From positions 1 to 46,862 of the forward strand of contig JAFVFB010000035.1 in assembly GCA_017475705.1 (NCBI GenBank): a DNA stretch of 46,862 nt, written 5' to 3'. The translations under genes and the position numbers were made by a program. The notes beneath the pieces are model-generated. The model was not told the origin of the DNA and made no database searches. It saw nothing but the letters and a program-made list of their open reading frames with translations. This document shows, piece by piece, positions 1 to 9,151 of the stretch. Every line of letters starts with the position of its first letter. Position 1 is the stretch's first letter. Source of the stretch: Alphaproteobacteria bacterium. GTDB taxonomy: Bacteria > Pseudomonadota > Alphaproteobacteria > RF32 > CAG-239.

Positions 1-195
1 GCACAGCGCACAGGTTCAAACGGCTGGTATAAGATTAACGATTATGCTAATATCTATGACCATGACCGCGCTGTATTAGAGGCTGCTGTCGACTACGAAT
101 ATAAGCGGTTCTCGATTTATGCAAAATACAACGAGATGTTGCTAAAACGCAATCGTCCGCAGATGTTTGACGTTGGCATCAAATACAACTTCTAA
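1..195 (+). CDS. C-terminal end of an outer-membrane beta-barrel protein (partial)
   Basis: The reading frame is open from the first base and ends at TAA 193-195, giving 64 residues of a longer protein. The tail alternates polar and aromatic residues and finishes ...VGIKYNF, with phenylalanine last. A terminal Phe preceded by alternating hydrophobic residues is the known recognition signal for the BAM complex in outer-membrane barrels. The segment would therefore be the last two to four beta strands of a porin or other barrel; which family cannot be told from this fragment. A strong terminator follows 15 bases after the stop, so it is the last gene of its transcript. Confidence 0.6.
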   Translation, partial: AQRTGSNGWYKINDYANIYDHDRAVLEAAVDYEYKRFSIYAKYNEMLLKRNRPQMFDVGIKYNF

Positions 196-210
196 TCATC
201 TCAACCTTAT

Positions 211-243
211 AAAAAGAGAGGCAAACATTGCCTCTCTTTTTTA
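211..243 (+). terminator. Rho-independent terminator of the upstream barrel gene
   Basis: AAAGAGAGGCA and TGCCTCTCTTT form a perfect stem around a short AACAT loop, followed by a run of T. It separates the barrel gene from dnaK. Confidence 0.9.
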
Positions 244-292
244 TCCCTTCTCCCCTAAAATTCCCCTACCTCAATATTTTTTTATTTTACCT

Positions 293-321
293 CTTGCTTA
301 TCCAATCTTGGCTCCCTATAT
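293..321 (+). promoter_or_regulatory. Heat-shock (RpoH/sigma32-type) promoter of dnaK
   Basis: CTTG at 293-296, an 18-base spacer and CCTATAT at 315-321 match the alphaproteobacterial heat-shock consensus CTTG-N17/18-CYTAT-T. The start codon lies about 43 bases downstream. Two other protein-quality genes here (grpE, ftsH) have the same element with the same 18-base spacing. Confidence 0.75.
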
Positions 322-364
322 AACATTCAGACAAAATTGAAACTAGATATAAGGATATTTGACA

Positions 365-2284
365 ATGAGTAATAAAGTATTGGGTATTGACTTAGGTACG
401 ACAAACTCTTGCTTTGCTATTATGGAAGGTGGCGAACCGAAAGTTTTGGAAAACTCTGAAGGTGCCAGAACCACCCCTTCTATGGTTGCTTTTACAGACG
501 CAGACCGCTTGGTCGGCTATCCGGCAAAGCGTCAAGCGGTAACCAACCCGGAAAACACTTTGTTTGCTATTAAACGTTTAATCGGTCGTAGATATGACTC
601 TGCGGAAGTAGCCAAAGATAAAGACCTTGTTCCCTTCAAAATTATTGCTGGAGACAATGGCGATGCTTGGGTAGAAGTTAAAGGCACCAAATATGCACCA
701 TCGCAAATTTCTGCAATTGTTTTACAAAAAATAAAAGAATTTGCCGAAAGTTATTTAGGTGAAAAAATCGAAAAAGCAGTGATTACCGTACCAGCTTATT
801 TTAATGATAGCCAACGTCAAGCCACTAAAGATGCCGGTAAGATTGCTGGTCTTGAGGTACTAAGAATCATCAATGAACCGACCGCTGCAGCCTTGGCCTA
901 CGGCATGGATAAGAAAGCCTCCGGCACAATTGCTGTATATGACCTTGGTGGCGGTACCTTTGATATTTCTATTTTGGAAATCGGCGACGGCGTTTTTGAA
1001 GTAAAATCAACCAATGGTGATACGTTCCTCGGTGGTGAAGACTTTGACCAACGCTTGGTAAACTATCTAGCAGATGAATTTAAGAAAGAAAATAATATCG
1101 ACCTCAAACAAGATAGATTAGCTTTACAACGCTTAAAAGAAGCTGCAGAAAAGGCCAAAATTGAATTATCATCTGCCACCCAGACCGAAATCAATTTGCC
1201 GTTTATTACCGCAGATATGAGCACTGGTTCACCAATTCCAAAGCACTTAAACATCAAACTGACCAGAGCTAAGCTGGAATCCATCGTTGAAGATTTGATT
1301 GAAAGAACAGTAGAACCATGCAAAAAAGCGATGGCTGACGCTGGCATTACCCCTTCTGACATCAGTGAAGTTATCTTAGTTGGTGGTATGACACGTATGC
1401 CGAAAGTTCAAGAAAAGGTTAAAGAAATCTTCGGTAAAGAACCGCATAAAGGCGTGAACCCTGATGAAGTTGTTGCTGTTGGCGCGGCTATTCAAGGCGG
1501 TGTTTTGATGGGTGAAGTTAAAGATGTGTTGCTGCTTGACGTTACCCCGCTTTCTTTGGGTATTGAAACCTTGGGCGGTGTATTCACCCGTTTGATTGAT
1601 AGAAACACCACCATTCCGACCAGAAAATCTCAGGTATTTTCAACAGCGGAAGATGGACAAACGGCTGTAACAATCCGTGTTTTCCAAGGTGAACGTGAAA
1701 TTGCAGCACACAACAAATTGCTCGGTCAATTTGATTTGGTAGGGATTCCACCGGCACCGCGCGGTATGCCGCAAATCGAAGTAACCTTTGATATCGACGC
1801 GAATGGCATTGTTAATGTTTCTGCCAAAGACAAGGCCACCAACAAAGAACAAGCTATCCGCATTCAAGCTTCCGGCGGACTATCTGATGCAGATATTGAA
1901 AAGATGGTCAAAGATGCTGAAGCCAACGCCGAAGCTGATAAAAAGAAAAAAGAATTAGTTGAAGCAAAGAACCAAGCAGAAGGCTTGATTCATACCACAG
2001 AAAAAACCTTAAAAGAAAATTCGGATAAAATATCCTCTGCTGACAAGAGTGCCATTGAAACCGCTATTGCGGACTTAAAGAGTGTGCTTGAAGGCGAAGA
2101 TACCGAAGCAATTAAGGCAAAATCTGATGCTTTGATGCAAGCGTCTTTAAAGTTAGGTGAAGCGATGTATAAAGCCCAAGGTGCTACAGCTACAGCTGGC
2201 GCAGAAACCCAGCAAGGTGCACCGGAAGCAGAACCTAAAAAAGACGACAATGTAGTTGATGCAGATTTTGAAGAAGTGAAATAA
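365..2284 (+). CDS. dnaK: Chaperone DnaK (Hsp70)
   Basis: ATP-driven chaperone that binds exposed hydrophobic segments of unfolded proteins in the cytoplasm, working with DnaJ and GrpE. The 639-residue product has the phosphate-1 loop GIDLGTTNS (7-15), the Hsp70 signature around VPAYFND (about 141), DLGGGTFD (193-200), the VGGMTRMP motif (about 339) and the interdomain linker [13 protein letters not shown], then a substrate domain and an acidic tail ending DADFEEVK. Length is normal for the family. I chose ATG 365 over the in-frame TTG at 359 because AAGG at 351-354 is correctly spaced only for 365. An intrinsic terminator follows and no dnaJ is adjacent, unlike in most alphaproteobacteria; grpE lies 12 kb away under a similar promoter. 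Confidence 0.98.
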   Translation: MSNKVLGIDLGTTNSCFAIMEGGEPKVLENSEGARTTPSMVAFTDADRLVGYPAKRQAVTNPENTLFAIKRLIGRRYDSAEVAKDKDLVPFKIIAGDNGDAWVEVKGTKYAPSQISAIVLQKIKEFAESYLGEKIEKAVITVPAYFNDSQRQATKDAGKIAGLEVLRIINEPTAAALAYGMDKKASGTIAVYDLGGGTFDISILEIGDGVFEVKSTNGDTFLGGEDFDQRLVNYLADEFKKENNIDLKQDRLALQRLKEAAEKAKIELSSATQTEINLPFITADMSTGSPIPKHLNIKLTRAKLESIVEDLIERTVEPCKKAMADAGITPSDISEVILVGGMTRMPKVQEKVKEIFGKEPHKGVNPDEVVAVGAAIQGGVLMGEVKDVLLLDVTPLSLGIETLGGVFTRLIDRNTTIPTRKSQVFSTAEDGQTAVTIRVFQGEREIAAHNKLLGQFDLVGIPPAPRGMPQIEVTFDIDANGIVNVSAKDKATNKEQAIRIQASGGLSDADIEKMVKDAEANAEADKKKKELVEAKNQAEGLIHTTEKTLKENSDKISSADKSAIETAIADLKSVLEGEDTEAIKAKSDALMQASLKLGEAMYKAQGATATAGAETQQGAPEAEPKKDDNVVDADFEEVK

Positions 2285-2312
2285 AATCATCACCAACAGC
2301 AACAAATCCTTA

Positions 2313-2338
2313 CCCCCTGCTTATTGCAGGGGGTTTTT
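2313..2338 (+). terminator. Terminator of dnaK
   Basis: CCCCCTGC and GCAGGGGG pair across a TTATT loop and are followed by five T. dnaK is therefore probably monocistronic. Confidence 0.92.
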
Positions 2339-2383
2339 GCAAATAAAAACAGACAATCCTTGCCTCACCGTTTTTTTTGCAAT

Positions 2384-2407
2384 AAAAAAGCCGCCCCGAA
2401 GAGCGGC
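2384..2407 (-). terminator. Terminator of ugd
   Basis: Read on the minus strand, GCCGCTC-TTCG-GGGCGGC forms a seven-pair stem (one G-T pair) capped by a stable TTCG tetraloop and followed by six T. Confidence 0.9.
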
Positions 2408-2429
2408 AATCAGCTTATCAAAAAAGTTT

Positions 2430-3734
2430 TTATAATTTGCGCCCCAAACTTTTTATTTCAAAGCCCAAATTTTTAGCTTCTGTGCAGTCAAAGGTATTTC
2501 GATAGTCTGCAATCTGCGGACGTTTCATAAGCTGCTTAATGCGGCTTAAATCGAGTTCTTTGAACTCTGGCCAATCTGTCAGTACGGCCAAAACATCTGC
2601 CCCGCCAATAGCCTCATAAGCTGAATTGCAATAAGTAATCATATCTTTCAAGATGGCTTTAGTATTATCCATCGCCTGTGGGTCATACAAGCGGATTTGC
2701 ACATCATGAGCCAACATAATTTCAATAATCTGCAAAGCTGGGGACTCACGGCAATCATCGGTTCCGCCTTTAAAAGCACTACCCAAAACAGCAATAGTTG
2801 GATTTTTAACATCATCAACCATATCCAAAATACGCTTTGCCATATTAATTTTACGGCGTTCATTACTTTTAATCGTGGTTTCAATCAAAGACAAATCAAC
2901 CCCATTAAATTTCCCCATATAAGCCATGGCGTTAGTATCTTTAGGAAAACAGAACCCGCCATACCCAGGCCCCGGAACCAAGAACTTTGCTCCAATACGG
3001 GAATCCAACCCCATACCTTTAGCCACTTCATAAATATCCGCGCCGGAAGTTTCGCAAAAGTCTGCCATTTCATTGATATATTGGATTTTCATCGCCAAAA
3101 AGGCATTAGAGGCGTATTTAATTGTCTCTGAAGACTGTCTGGAAACATATAAAATTGTCGACTTATCCTTAAATGGCGCATATAATTCAGCAATCAAATC
3201 CCGTGCACGCTGTGTATTGGCACCGACAATAATTCTATCCGGATTAAAGAAGTCTTGCACAGCAAAACCTTCCCGCAAAAATTCCGGCAGTGAGATAACA
3301 TCAAACTCTGCCGTAGGATTAACCTGACGTACAATATTTTCAACCGCGGTACCGGTATTAACAGGAACGGTTGATTTAACCGCGATTACAGTATAACCCT
3401 GCAAATGATGCGCCAAAGATTCTGCAGCTGCTTTAATATATTTCATATCTGCTTCTTTAGTAATAGGATTAGGAGGAGTACCAACAGCCAAAATCACCAA
3501 ATCAGCCTGTGGAATACTTTCAGCAAAAGAGGTAGAAAAACGAACCTTACCATTTTCAGTATTTTTCTTAAACAGCTCTTCCAGTCCCTCTTCAAAAATT
3601 GTCACTTTGCCGGATTTCAAAGTATTAATTTTATTTTCATCAATATCCAAACAGACAACATCATTCCCCAGTTCTGCCAAACCGACACCTGTTGGCAAGC
3701 CGACATATCCTGTTCCAATTACGGTTATTTTCAT
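2430..3734 (-). CDS. ugd: UDP-glucose 6-dehydrogenase
   Basis: Oxidises UDP-glucose to UDP-glucuronate with two NAD+, providing the acidic sugar for capsule, exopolysaccharide or LPS. The 434-residue protein begins with a Rossmann motif GTGYVG (7-12), has KSTVPVNTGT and PEFLREGFA segments typical of the family, and carries the catalytic cysteine in GGFCFPKD (C262), followed by the C-terminal UDP-binding domain. An upstream in-frame start at 3833 would add 33 residues that break the Rossmann start; ATG 3734 has GGGAG eight bases ahead and is preferred. It is a single gene between terminators, with no other polysaccharide gene nearby. Related GDP-mannose dehydrogenases share the fold, but the active-site context favours the UDP-glucose enzyme. 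Confidence 0.9.
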   Translation of the reverse strand: MKITVIGTGYVGLPTGVGLAELGNDVVCLDIDENKINTLKSGKVTIFEEGLEELFKKNTENGKVRFSTSFAESIPQADLVILAVGTPPNPITKEADMKYIKAAAESLAHHLQGYTVIAVKSTVPVNTGTAVENIVRQVNPTAEFDVISLPEFLREGFAVQDFFNPDRIIVGANTQRARDLIAELYAPFKDKSTILYVSRQSSETIKYASNAFLAMKIQYINEMADFCETSGADIYEVAKGMGLDSRIGAKFLVPGPGYGGFCFPKDTNAMAYMGKFNGVDLSLIETTIKSNERRKINMAKRILDMVDDVKNPTIAVLGSAFKGGTDDCRESPALQIIEIMLAHDVQIRLYDPQAMDNTKAILKDMITYCNSAYEAIGGADVLAVLTDWPEFKELDLSRIKQLMKRPQIADYRNTFDCTEAKNLGFEIKSLGRKL

Positions 3735-3889
3735 TATCAATGCTCCCTTAAAATTTTTCTTGGAGCATAATTTTATTTTCAGTGATTTGCAAGTTGTTTT
3801 TTCACTTACAGCACATATAATATTTAATTGCATTTTTTTTATTTTATTTCTAAGATAATGAAAAACATCTTTTCAATAAGGAGACGCTG

Positions 3890-4168
3890 GTGAAAAAGAT
3901 TTTATTAATGCTCATCTTTTGCTTATCTGCATCGCACGTACAAGCAACAGACATTGATGCCCAGAAATTGCACCTTTCAGCCGAGCAAAACCAAAAACTA
4001 ACGGAGCTAAAAGCCAACCTAAAAGCAGAAATTGAACCAATTTGGCAAGAGATTGAAGAACACCGCCAAAAGATTATGGAGATTGAAAAAAAATATTTTG
4101 CCGAGTTTTGGCAGATGCTAACCGAACAGCAACGCGCCGAATTTGTCGCCATCAACCAACAACAATAA
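3890..4168 (+). CDS. Small periplasmic LTXXQ-motif protein (Spy/CpxP-like)
   Basis: A 92-residue exported protein starting with GTG, preceded by AAGGAG at 3878-3883. Residues 1 to about 19 form a signal peptide ending VQA. The mature part is almost entirely helical, with LSAEQ (about 29-33) and LTEQQ near the C-terminus, the twofold LTxxQ-type pattern of the Spy/CpxP/CnrX group of small periplasmic chaperones and stress sensors. It is shorter than Spy (about 160 residues), so this is a remote resemblance based on motif and layout. It is flanked by ugd and pyk, both on the other strand, and has its own ribosome site. It may act as an envelope-stress chaperone; other short helical periplasmic proteins cannot be excluded. 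Confidence 0.6.
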   Translation: MKKILLMLIFCLSASHVQATDIDAQKLHLSAEQNQKLTELKANLKAEIEPIWQEIEEHRQKIMEIEKKYFAEFWQMLTEQQRAEFVAINQQQ

Positions 4169-4189
4169 CCATCTCTTCCATCGGCAAAA

Positions 4190-4218
4190 TAAAAGCGTGC
4201 CCTAAAAAAAGCACGCAT
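4190..4218 (-). terminator. Terminator of pyk (probably bidirectional)
   Basis: GCGTGC (4195-4200) and GCACGC (4211-4216) form a six-pair stem; on the minus strand it is followed by TTTTATTTT. It lies between the convergent 3890-4168 gene and pyk. Confidence 0.7.
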
Positions 4219-4246
4219 TTATAGTAGTGCCATAAATAGAAAAAAT

Positions 4247-5671
4247 CTACCCAGCCTTGATAATATGCAACACATTGGTTGAGCCGACCTTACCAAATGG
4301 ATACCCTGCCGTCACCACAATAAATTCTCCGTTATTTGCCAAACCGGAAACTCTGGCAAACCCACGAGAAACTTTTTCTATGTTATCAAAACTTTCAAAA
4401 ACCTTCTTATCAATAAATGTCCGAACCCCCCACACCAAATTCAGCTGACAAGCAATTTTTTCAGTCGGAATAATCGCCATAATTGGATAGGCTGGTCGCT
4501 CTTGTGCCATAACCAATGTTGTCAAACCGCTAACCGAAAATGTAGCAATACACGCAATACTGCTTAGTGTCTTAACCACTTCGCCGGCGGCATGCGTAAT
4601 AGCATGGGCTTCATTGTAGCAATAAATCCCCTGATTTTTGCTCTGAATATTAGCATAATACTTAGGATCAGCTTCCACTTGTTCTATCACTCCACGCATG
4701 GTTTGCACGGTTTCCACCGGATAAGCCCCCATAGCCGTTTCCCCAGAAAGCATCACCACATCGCAGCCATCATAAACCGCATTAGCCACATCAGAAACCT
4801 CAGCACGCGTGGGCATCGGCGCCGCAATCATTGATTCGAGCATTTGTGTTGCTACGATCACCGGCTTACCACAGGCACGACAGCGCGAAACAATATGTTT
4901 TTGCAACACCGGTACTGTCACAATCGGACATTCCACCCCCAAATCACCGCGAGCCACCATCACCATATCAGACGCTTCAATAATCTCATCGAGCTCATCC
5001 ATAACTTGCGGCTTTTCTAACTTAGAGATAATCCACGCCTTATTGCCAATAATTTTGCGTGCTGCCAAAACATCACTGGCACGTTGCACAAATGAAAGGC
5101 AAACGCAATCAACCCCAAGCTTAAGCGCAAAATCCAAATCATCTAAATCTTTTGCCGTCAGCGGCGATATTTTTAAGGCCGAGTTCGGCAGATTAACCCC
5201 TTTATGACCAGAAACAACCCCACCAATTTCTACTTTTGTTACCGCTGAGGTTTTATGGGCTTCGGTAACTTTAAGCACGATATTACCGTCATTAACCAGC
5301 AGTTTATCACCCACCTTAAGTGCCTCAAAAATCTCCTTATGCGGCAGGGTAACACGTGTTTCATCACCCAATTCTTTTTTCATATCCAGACAAAACGTCT
5401 GCCCTTTTTTAAGGGTAACTTTTTCATCCTTAAATAACCCAATACGCAGCTTAGGCCCTTGCAAATCTGCCACCACTGCAATATGCGCATTTTTAGCCTT
5501 TGAAACCTGCCGAATTATGTCATAAATGCGTTGATGGGATTCGTGAGTTCCATGGCTAAAGTTTAACCTGAACCCATCAACACCGGCATCAACCAATGCC
5601 GTTATTTTTTCCACACTATCCGATGCCGGTCCCAATGTTGCTAAAATATTCGTACGCGTACTTATTGGCAT
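4247..5671 (-). CDS. pyk: Pyruvate kinase
   Basis: Final step of glycolysis: phosphoenolpyruvate plus ADP gives pyruvate plus ATP. The 474-residue product has the N-terminal NFSHG loop (37-41), the beta-barrel B-domain insertion, the active-site lysine region IISKLEKPQ, the metal/substrate motif VARGDLGVE (about 240) and the ATQMLESM segment, ending with the C-terminal allosteric domain; length is standard. The start ATG has AGGAG seven bases upstream. It is transcribed alone and diverges from gapR. Another isozyme elsewhere in the genome cannot be excluded. Confidence 0.97.
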   Translation of the reverse strand: MPISTRTNILATLGPASDSVEKITALVDAGVDGFRLNFSHGTHESHQRIYDIIRQVSKAKNAHIAVVADLQGPKLRIGLFKDEKVTLKKGQTFCLDMKKELGDETRVTLPHKEIFEALKVGDKLLVNDGNIVLKVTEAHKTSAVTKVEIGGVVSGHKGVNLPNSALKISPLTAKDLDDLDFALKLGVDCVCLSFVQRASDVLAARKIIGNKAWIISKLEKPQVMDELDEIIEASDMVMVARGDLGVECPIVTVPVLQKHIVSRCRACGKPVIVATQMLESMIAAPMPTRAEVSDVANAVYDGCDVVMLSGETAMGAYPVETVQTMRGVIEQVEADPKYYANIQSKNQGIYCYNEAHAITHAAGEVVKTLSSIACIATFSVSGLTTLVMAQERPAYPIMAIIPTEKIACQLNLVWGVRTFIDKKVFESFDNIEKVSRGFARVSGLANNGEFIVVTAGYPFGKVGSTNVLHIIKAG

Positions 5672-5764
5672 ATCAAACTCCTAACCCAAAATATCATTCA
5701 TACCGATGATATATACTAAAAAGTTTAATAACTTATTATTGTTTATGTTCTCCACAAATATTTC

Positions 5765-5792
5765 TTGTCAAAAAAAATATCTTTGCTATATT
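5765..5792 (+). promoter_or_regulatory. Candidate housekeeping promoter of gapR
   Basis: TTGTCA (5765-5770), a 16-base A-rich spacer and TATATT (5787-5792) resemble a sigma70 promoter, ending 39 bases before the gapR start. Confidence 0.5.
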
Positions 5793-5831
5793 CCGTATCT
5801 GTAGATTCGTAACACATCATGGGAGATAAAA

Positions 5832-6080
5832 ATGGCAGAAAATGAAGTTGGTGGCATTGACAGCACCAGATTGACCTCTTTGATTGAACGTATTGAACGT
5901 TTGGAAGAAGAGAAGAAAGGTATTCAATCAGATATCCGCGACATTTTTGCTGAGGCAAAAGGTGTCGGCTTCGATGTCAAAATTATGAAGGCAATTATCA
6001 AGCTCAGAAAGATGAATCAGGCAGACCGTGATGAACAGGAATTCTTGCTTGAGACATACCGTAAAGCCCTAAATGTCTAG
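5832..6080 (+). CDS. gapR: GapR-like nucleoid-associated protein (DUF2312)
   Basis: An 82-residue protein matching the DUF2312 family: an N-terminal coiled coil (SLIERIERLEEEKKGIQSDI, about residues 17-36), the conserved EAKGVGFDVKIMK core and a helical end rich in basic residues. In Caulobacter the family member GapR is an essential protein that binds overtwisted, AT-rich DNA ahead of polymerases and assists topoisomerases during replication and transcription. The family is essentially confined to alphaproteobacteria, which makes this gene the best single taxonomic marker in the window. GGGAG at 5821-5825 sets the start, and a terminator directly follows, so the gene is monocistronic. Function here is by homology only. 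Confidence 0.9.
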   Translation: MAENEVGGIDSTRLTSLIERIERLEEEKKGIQSDIRDIFAEAKGVGFDVKIMKAIIKLRKMNQADRDEQEFLLETYRKALNV

Positions 6081-6106
6081 CTAAAAAATACTCAAGTCAT
6101 AAAAGT

Positions 6107-6137
6107 AAGTGCCCTGCAGAACAGAGCACTTTTTTTA
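6107..6137 (+). terminator. Terminator of gapR
   Basis: AAGTGC (6107-6112) and GCACTT (6126-6131) pair, extended by an inner CT/AG pair, and a run of T follows. Confidence 0.85.
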
Positions 6138-6148
6138 GCATAATACCA

Positions 6149-7612
6149 TCAGACTAAACCGTTCATCATCGCATACAAGCTAAACAAAGCCGCCACCGTT
6201 AAAACGATAGCTGCGAAACGTTCACCGGCAGAAAAAACCGCCTCCTGCGGACTATTTTGCCGCCGTGCATAGATGAAAACGGGAATACCTAATGCCATAA
6301 AAATCAATGCCATCAGCAAATAATTCAAACCAGCAGCATAAATCATCCATAAGGCATAAAACGCCCCGATAATGGCAGAAAACAAAGCCCATGACCGCGC
6401 AATAACAAAATGCTCTGGATATTCATGATCCTCACATAGTTTCCATAAATACATCGCACTCATAAAATATGCCGGCAACACCATCACACTTGTAATACTG
6501 AGCATCGTATTCCATGCATTGTTTGAAAAATAAACCAACAGCATAAACAACTGCATCAAAGCACTAGTAACATAAAGCGAAACTGTTGGTGCATGCACTT
6601 CGTTTTCACGGGCAAACTCTTGCGGAAAGGTTCCATTAGCGGCGGCTGCCTGTGGAATTTGCGCCGTTACCATGGTCCAAGCGAGCCAGCTCGTCAACAC
6701 CGATATCAGCAAACCGATATTCATAATCCACGCACCCCACCGGCCGATAACCTGCTCCAATACTGCCGCCGTTGAAGGATTCGGTAATTTAGCCAACTGC
6801 TCTTGGCTCATCAACCCATAAGGCAACACCGATAGCAAAACGTAAATTAATAAACAGCCAGAAAAACCAAGCAGAGTTGCTCTTCCAACCGATTTTGGAT
6901 TTTCCGCATGTTTAGACATTACCACCGCGCCTTCAATACCGATAAACGCCCATAAAGTGACCAACATCGTACTTTTGATTTGTTGCGGCAAATCCCCTAG
7001 CGTGAGTTCCTTTTCACCCCAAAAATCAAACGTAAATTTATCAGAATGGAAGAAAATAAGCGTCACCAAAATGAAAAATAACAACGGCACAATTTTGGCA
7101 ATTGTACCCACGAGGTTAATGATGGTCGCTTGTTTAATGCCCTTTAACACCAAAGCATTAAACCCCCATATCAGCAGCGAACCGCCGATAATGGAATAAA
7201 GATTATTGCCGCCGGCAAAATATGGCGGAAAGAAATAATTAAGCGCATCCATAGTAATCACCGCGTAGCCAACATTACCGCATATCTGGCATAACCAATA
7301 CGACCACCCGATGGTAAAACCAACATATGGGCCAAAACCAGCACGGCTATACATATAAATACCAGCTGTCAAATCTGGCCTGACATCAGATAAAATACGA
7401 AATGTGTTGGCTAAAAAATATACGCCGATACCGGTAATCAGCCATGCCAAAAAAACCGCGCCGACCGATGCCCCTGCAGCCATGTTTTGCGGCAGGCTAT
7501 AAATTCCTCCGCCAATCATGGAACTAACTACCACACCGGCTAAAGCCCACACGCCAAGCTTACTGCCTTTCTGTGGTACGCTTGTGCTCTGATGAGAATT
7601 CTGCTTTTCCAT
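6149..7612 (-). CDS. APC-family basic amino-acid antiporter (arginine/agmatine, AaxC-like)
   Basis: A 487-residue inner-membrane transporter with about 12 hydrophobic segments. The first helix carries [15 protein letters not shown], the substrate-binding unwound-helix signature of the basic amino-acid/polyamine antiporter branch of the APC superfamily (ArcD, AaxC, AdiC relatives). It lies 31 bases behind a pyruvoyl-dependent arginine decarboxylase on the same strand, the pairing seen in the Chlamydia aaxB-aaxC arginine-decarboxylation system. I therefore infer exchange of external arginine for internal agmatine; arginine/ornithine exchange is the alternative. AGGAG lies seven bases before the ATG. 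The reading frame is intact even though the partner enzyme is interrupted. Confidence 0.85.
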   Translation of the reverse strand: MEKQNSHQSTSVPQKGSKLGVWALAGVVVSSMIGGGIYSLPQNMAAGASVGAVFLAWLITGIGVYFLANTFRILSDVRPDLTAGIYMYSRAGFGPYVGFTIGWSYWLCQICGNVGYAVITMDALNYFFPPYFAGGNNLYSIIGGSLLIWGFNALVLKGIKQATIINLVGTIAKIVPLLFFILVTLIFFHSDKFTFDFWGEKELTLGDLPQQIKSTMLVTLWAFIGIEGAVVMSKHAENPKSVGRATLLGFSGCLLIYVLLSVLPYGLMSQEQLAKLPNPSTAAVLEQVIGRWGAWIMNIGLLISVLTSWLAWTMVTAQIPQAAAANGTFPQEFARENEVHAPTVSLYVTSALMQLFMLLVYFSNNAWNTMLSITSVMVLPAYFMSAMYLWKLCEDHEYPEHFVIARSWALFSAIIGAFYALWMIYAAGLNYLLMALIFMALGIPVFIYARRQNSPQEAVFSAGERFAAIVLTVAALFSLYAMMNGLV

Positions 7613-7643
7613 AATATTCTCCTAAGAAATATTTTTGCTTTAA

Positions 7644-8225
7644 TTATAGATTAACCGCCGGCGCGTGGTCAAAATTCAAAAAGCCCAAACAAGTTAAGCA
7701 ATAACCGAAATGCTGTTCAATATTCAAGAAATTATGATAAAGCTGGAATTCACTATGTTTTTCTACCCCACGGATTTCCAACTCATGGTTAAGCGACTTA
7801 TTGAGCCACATTTCAGCATGACCGCGAGCAATATTATCATCAATATGCGTATCAAAATATTCCACCTATTCTGCCGCCCAACCTCCGATAAGCTCGCCAT
7901 TTTTATCTTTACCCCAGCAAATCCCTACACCGGTCGCAATGGCTTTATGCTCATCATGACACGCACCGTTTCCAGCCATAATCACTTCCAATACGGCCCC
8001 GTGCTTAAATTGATCGACCACTTTATCCACCGGCACAATATGACCATAAACCTCTTTCGGTAATACAGAAGTATAGGGTATCACATTAAAATTTTCTATT
8101 TTGGCCTGCATCAAAGCCGAATCATAACAAAACGTTTCAAACGGTTGTGGTGGAATCCCTTCATTGGACTGCCCTGCACCACCAGTAATAAAAGCTAACG
8201 TTGGAAATCTTACACCTTCTGTCAT
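7644..8225 (-). pseudogene. Pyruvoyl-dependent arginine decarboxylase, interrupted by an in-frame TAG (AaxB-like)
   Basis: Decarboxylates arginine to agmatine, consuming a proton. The frame encodes [14 protein letters not shown], then PYTSVLPKE with the Thr52-Ser53 pair where the family self-cleaves to make the pyruvoyl group, then [12 protein letters not shown] with the catalytic glutamate, then [19 protein letters not shown]. Codon 120 (7868-7866) is TAG. The same frame then continues without indel for 73 more residues ([10 protein letters not shown] ... [14 protein letters not shown]) to a proper stop. Total span is 193 codons, the normal family length, and the TAG sits where I expect tyrosine. 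A GTG follows at once but has no ribosome site of its own. AGGAG precedes the ATG. Truncation would remove about half of the alpha subunit, so activity is unlikely without readthrough or an error in the sequence. Confidence 0.85.
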
Positions 8226-8299
8226 ATCTTTTCTCCTATAATGATTAAAAAAACACGACAGAGATAATGCTTTATTTTAGGATTTAAAGGGACAACAGC

Positions 8300-9139
8300 T
8301 TAAGTTAAACTTTGTGCTATATGCCAAAAATCTTCCACCCGCAAATCTTCCGCACGCAACGTTGGCTCAATATTTAATTTTTCCAAACACGTTACAATAT
8401 TCGGAATACTTTTCAAGCTTTGCCGTATCATTTTCCGGCGTTGTCCGAACGCCAGCGCGGTCAGATTTTCCACTCGCGAGATTTCCGCCGCTGACAAAGC
8501 ATTTTCTTTAGGCACAAACAAAAGCACGCTTGACCAAATTTTCGGTGCTGGCACAAAACAGGTCGGCGGCAAATCAAACAACTTGATCACCCGACATTGC
8601 AGTTGTGAAATAACCGATAATCGGCCATAATCTTTATGCCCATGCTCAGCCAAAATTCTTTCCGCAACTTCTTTTTGAAACATCAGCGTCAAACTCTTAA
8701 AACGATGTATTTGCTTTAGCCAAGACGTCAACAGCACCACAGAAATATTATAAGGCAAGTTGCTGATAATGTGATACTTTCCATCTTTTGCCTCTTGGGC
8801 CGCCCAGTCATATTGCAAGGCATCACCATTTACAATGTCTAATTGCGGATAAAAAGATTTGATTTCTGCTAAAATTTGCAAACAACGCGGATCCATTTCT
8901 ATAGCCGTCAGCGAATGCGGTGACTGGCGCAAAATAGCTTGGGTCAGCCCCCCCGGTCCGGGACCGATTTCAACAGCAGTTTCTGTCTGCAAATTTTTCA
9001 GTCCTTGTGCCTCCAACGACAACCGCATAATTTTATCTGTAATATTATGATCCAGCAAAAAGTTTTGCCCCAAAGCCTTTCTGGCCATCAGCTCATATTT
9101 ATCAACAAATTCTTTGGTTGTGAGTAACGCTGCTGTCAT
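8300..9139 (-). CDS. rsmA: 16S rRNA (adenine1518-N6/adenine1519-N6)-dimethyltransferase
   Basis: RsmA (KsgA) dimethylates the two adjacent adenines in the 3'-terminal hairpin loop of 16S rRNA during late 30S assembly, using SAM. The 279-residue product has the N-terminal GQNFLLD signature (24-30), SAM motif I EIGPGPGG (57-64), and the catalytic NLPY motif (127-130). ATG 9139 is preferred to TTG one codon earlier; the ribosome site is weak. It begins 12 bases after the surA stop, so it is the last gene of the lptF/G-lptD-surA-rsmA operon. In most alphaproteobacteria pdxA lies between surA and rsmA; it is absent here. Confidence 0.95.
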   Translation of the reverse strand: MTAALLTTKEFVDKYELMARKALGQNFLLDHNITDKIMRLSLEAQGLKNLQTETAVEIGPGPGGLTQAILRQSPHSLTAIEMDPRCLQILAEIKSFYPQLDIVNGDALQYDWAAQEAKDGKYHIISNLPYNISVVLLTSWLKQIHRFKSLTLMFQKEVAERILAEHGHKDYGRLSVISQLQCRVIKLFDLPPTCFVPAPKIWSSVLLFVPKENALSAAEISRVENLTALAFGQRRKMIRQSLKSIPNIVTCLEKLNIEPTLRAEDLRVEDFWHIAQSLT

Positions 9140-9151
9140 CAAAACATTCCA

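Noticed and set aside
7866..7868. TAG read as pyrrolysine or another reassigned codon
   Set aside because: TAG ends gapR, pyk, prmA and the PAS protein gene normally in this window, and no suppressor tRNA is visible here.
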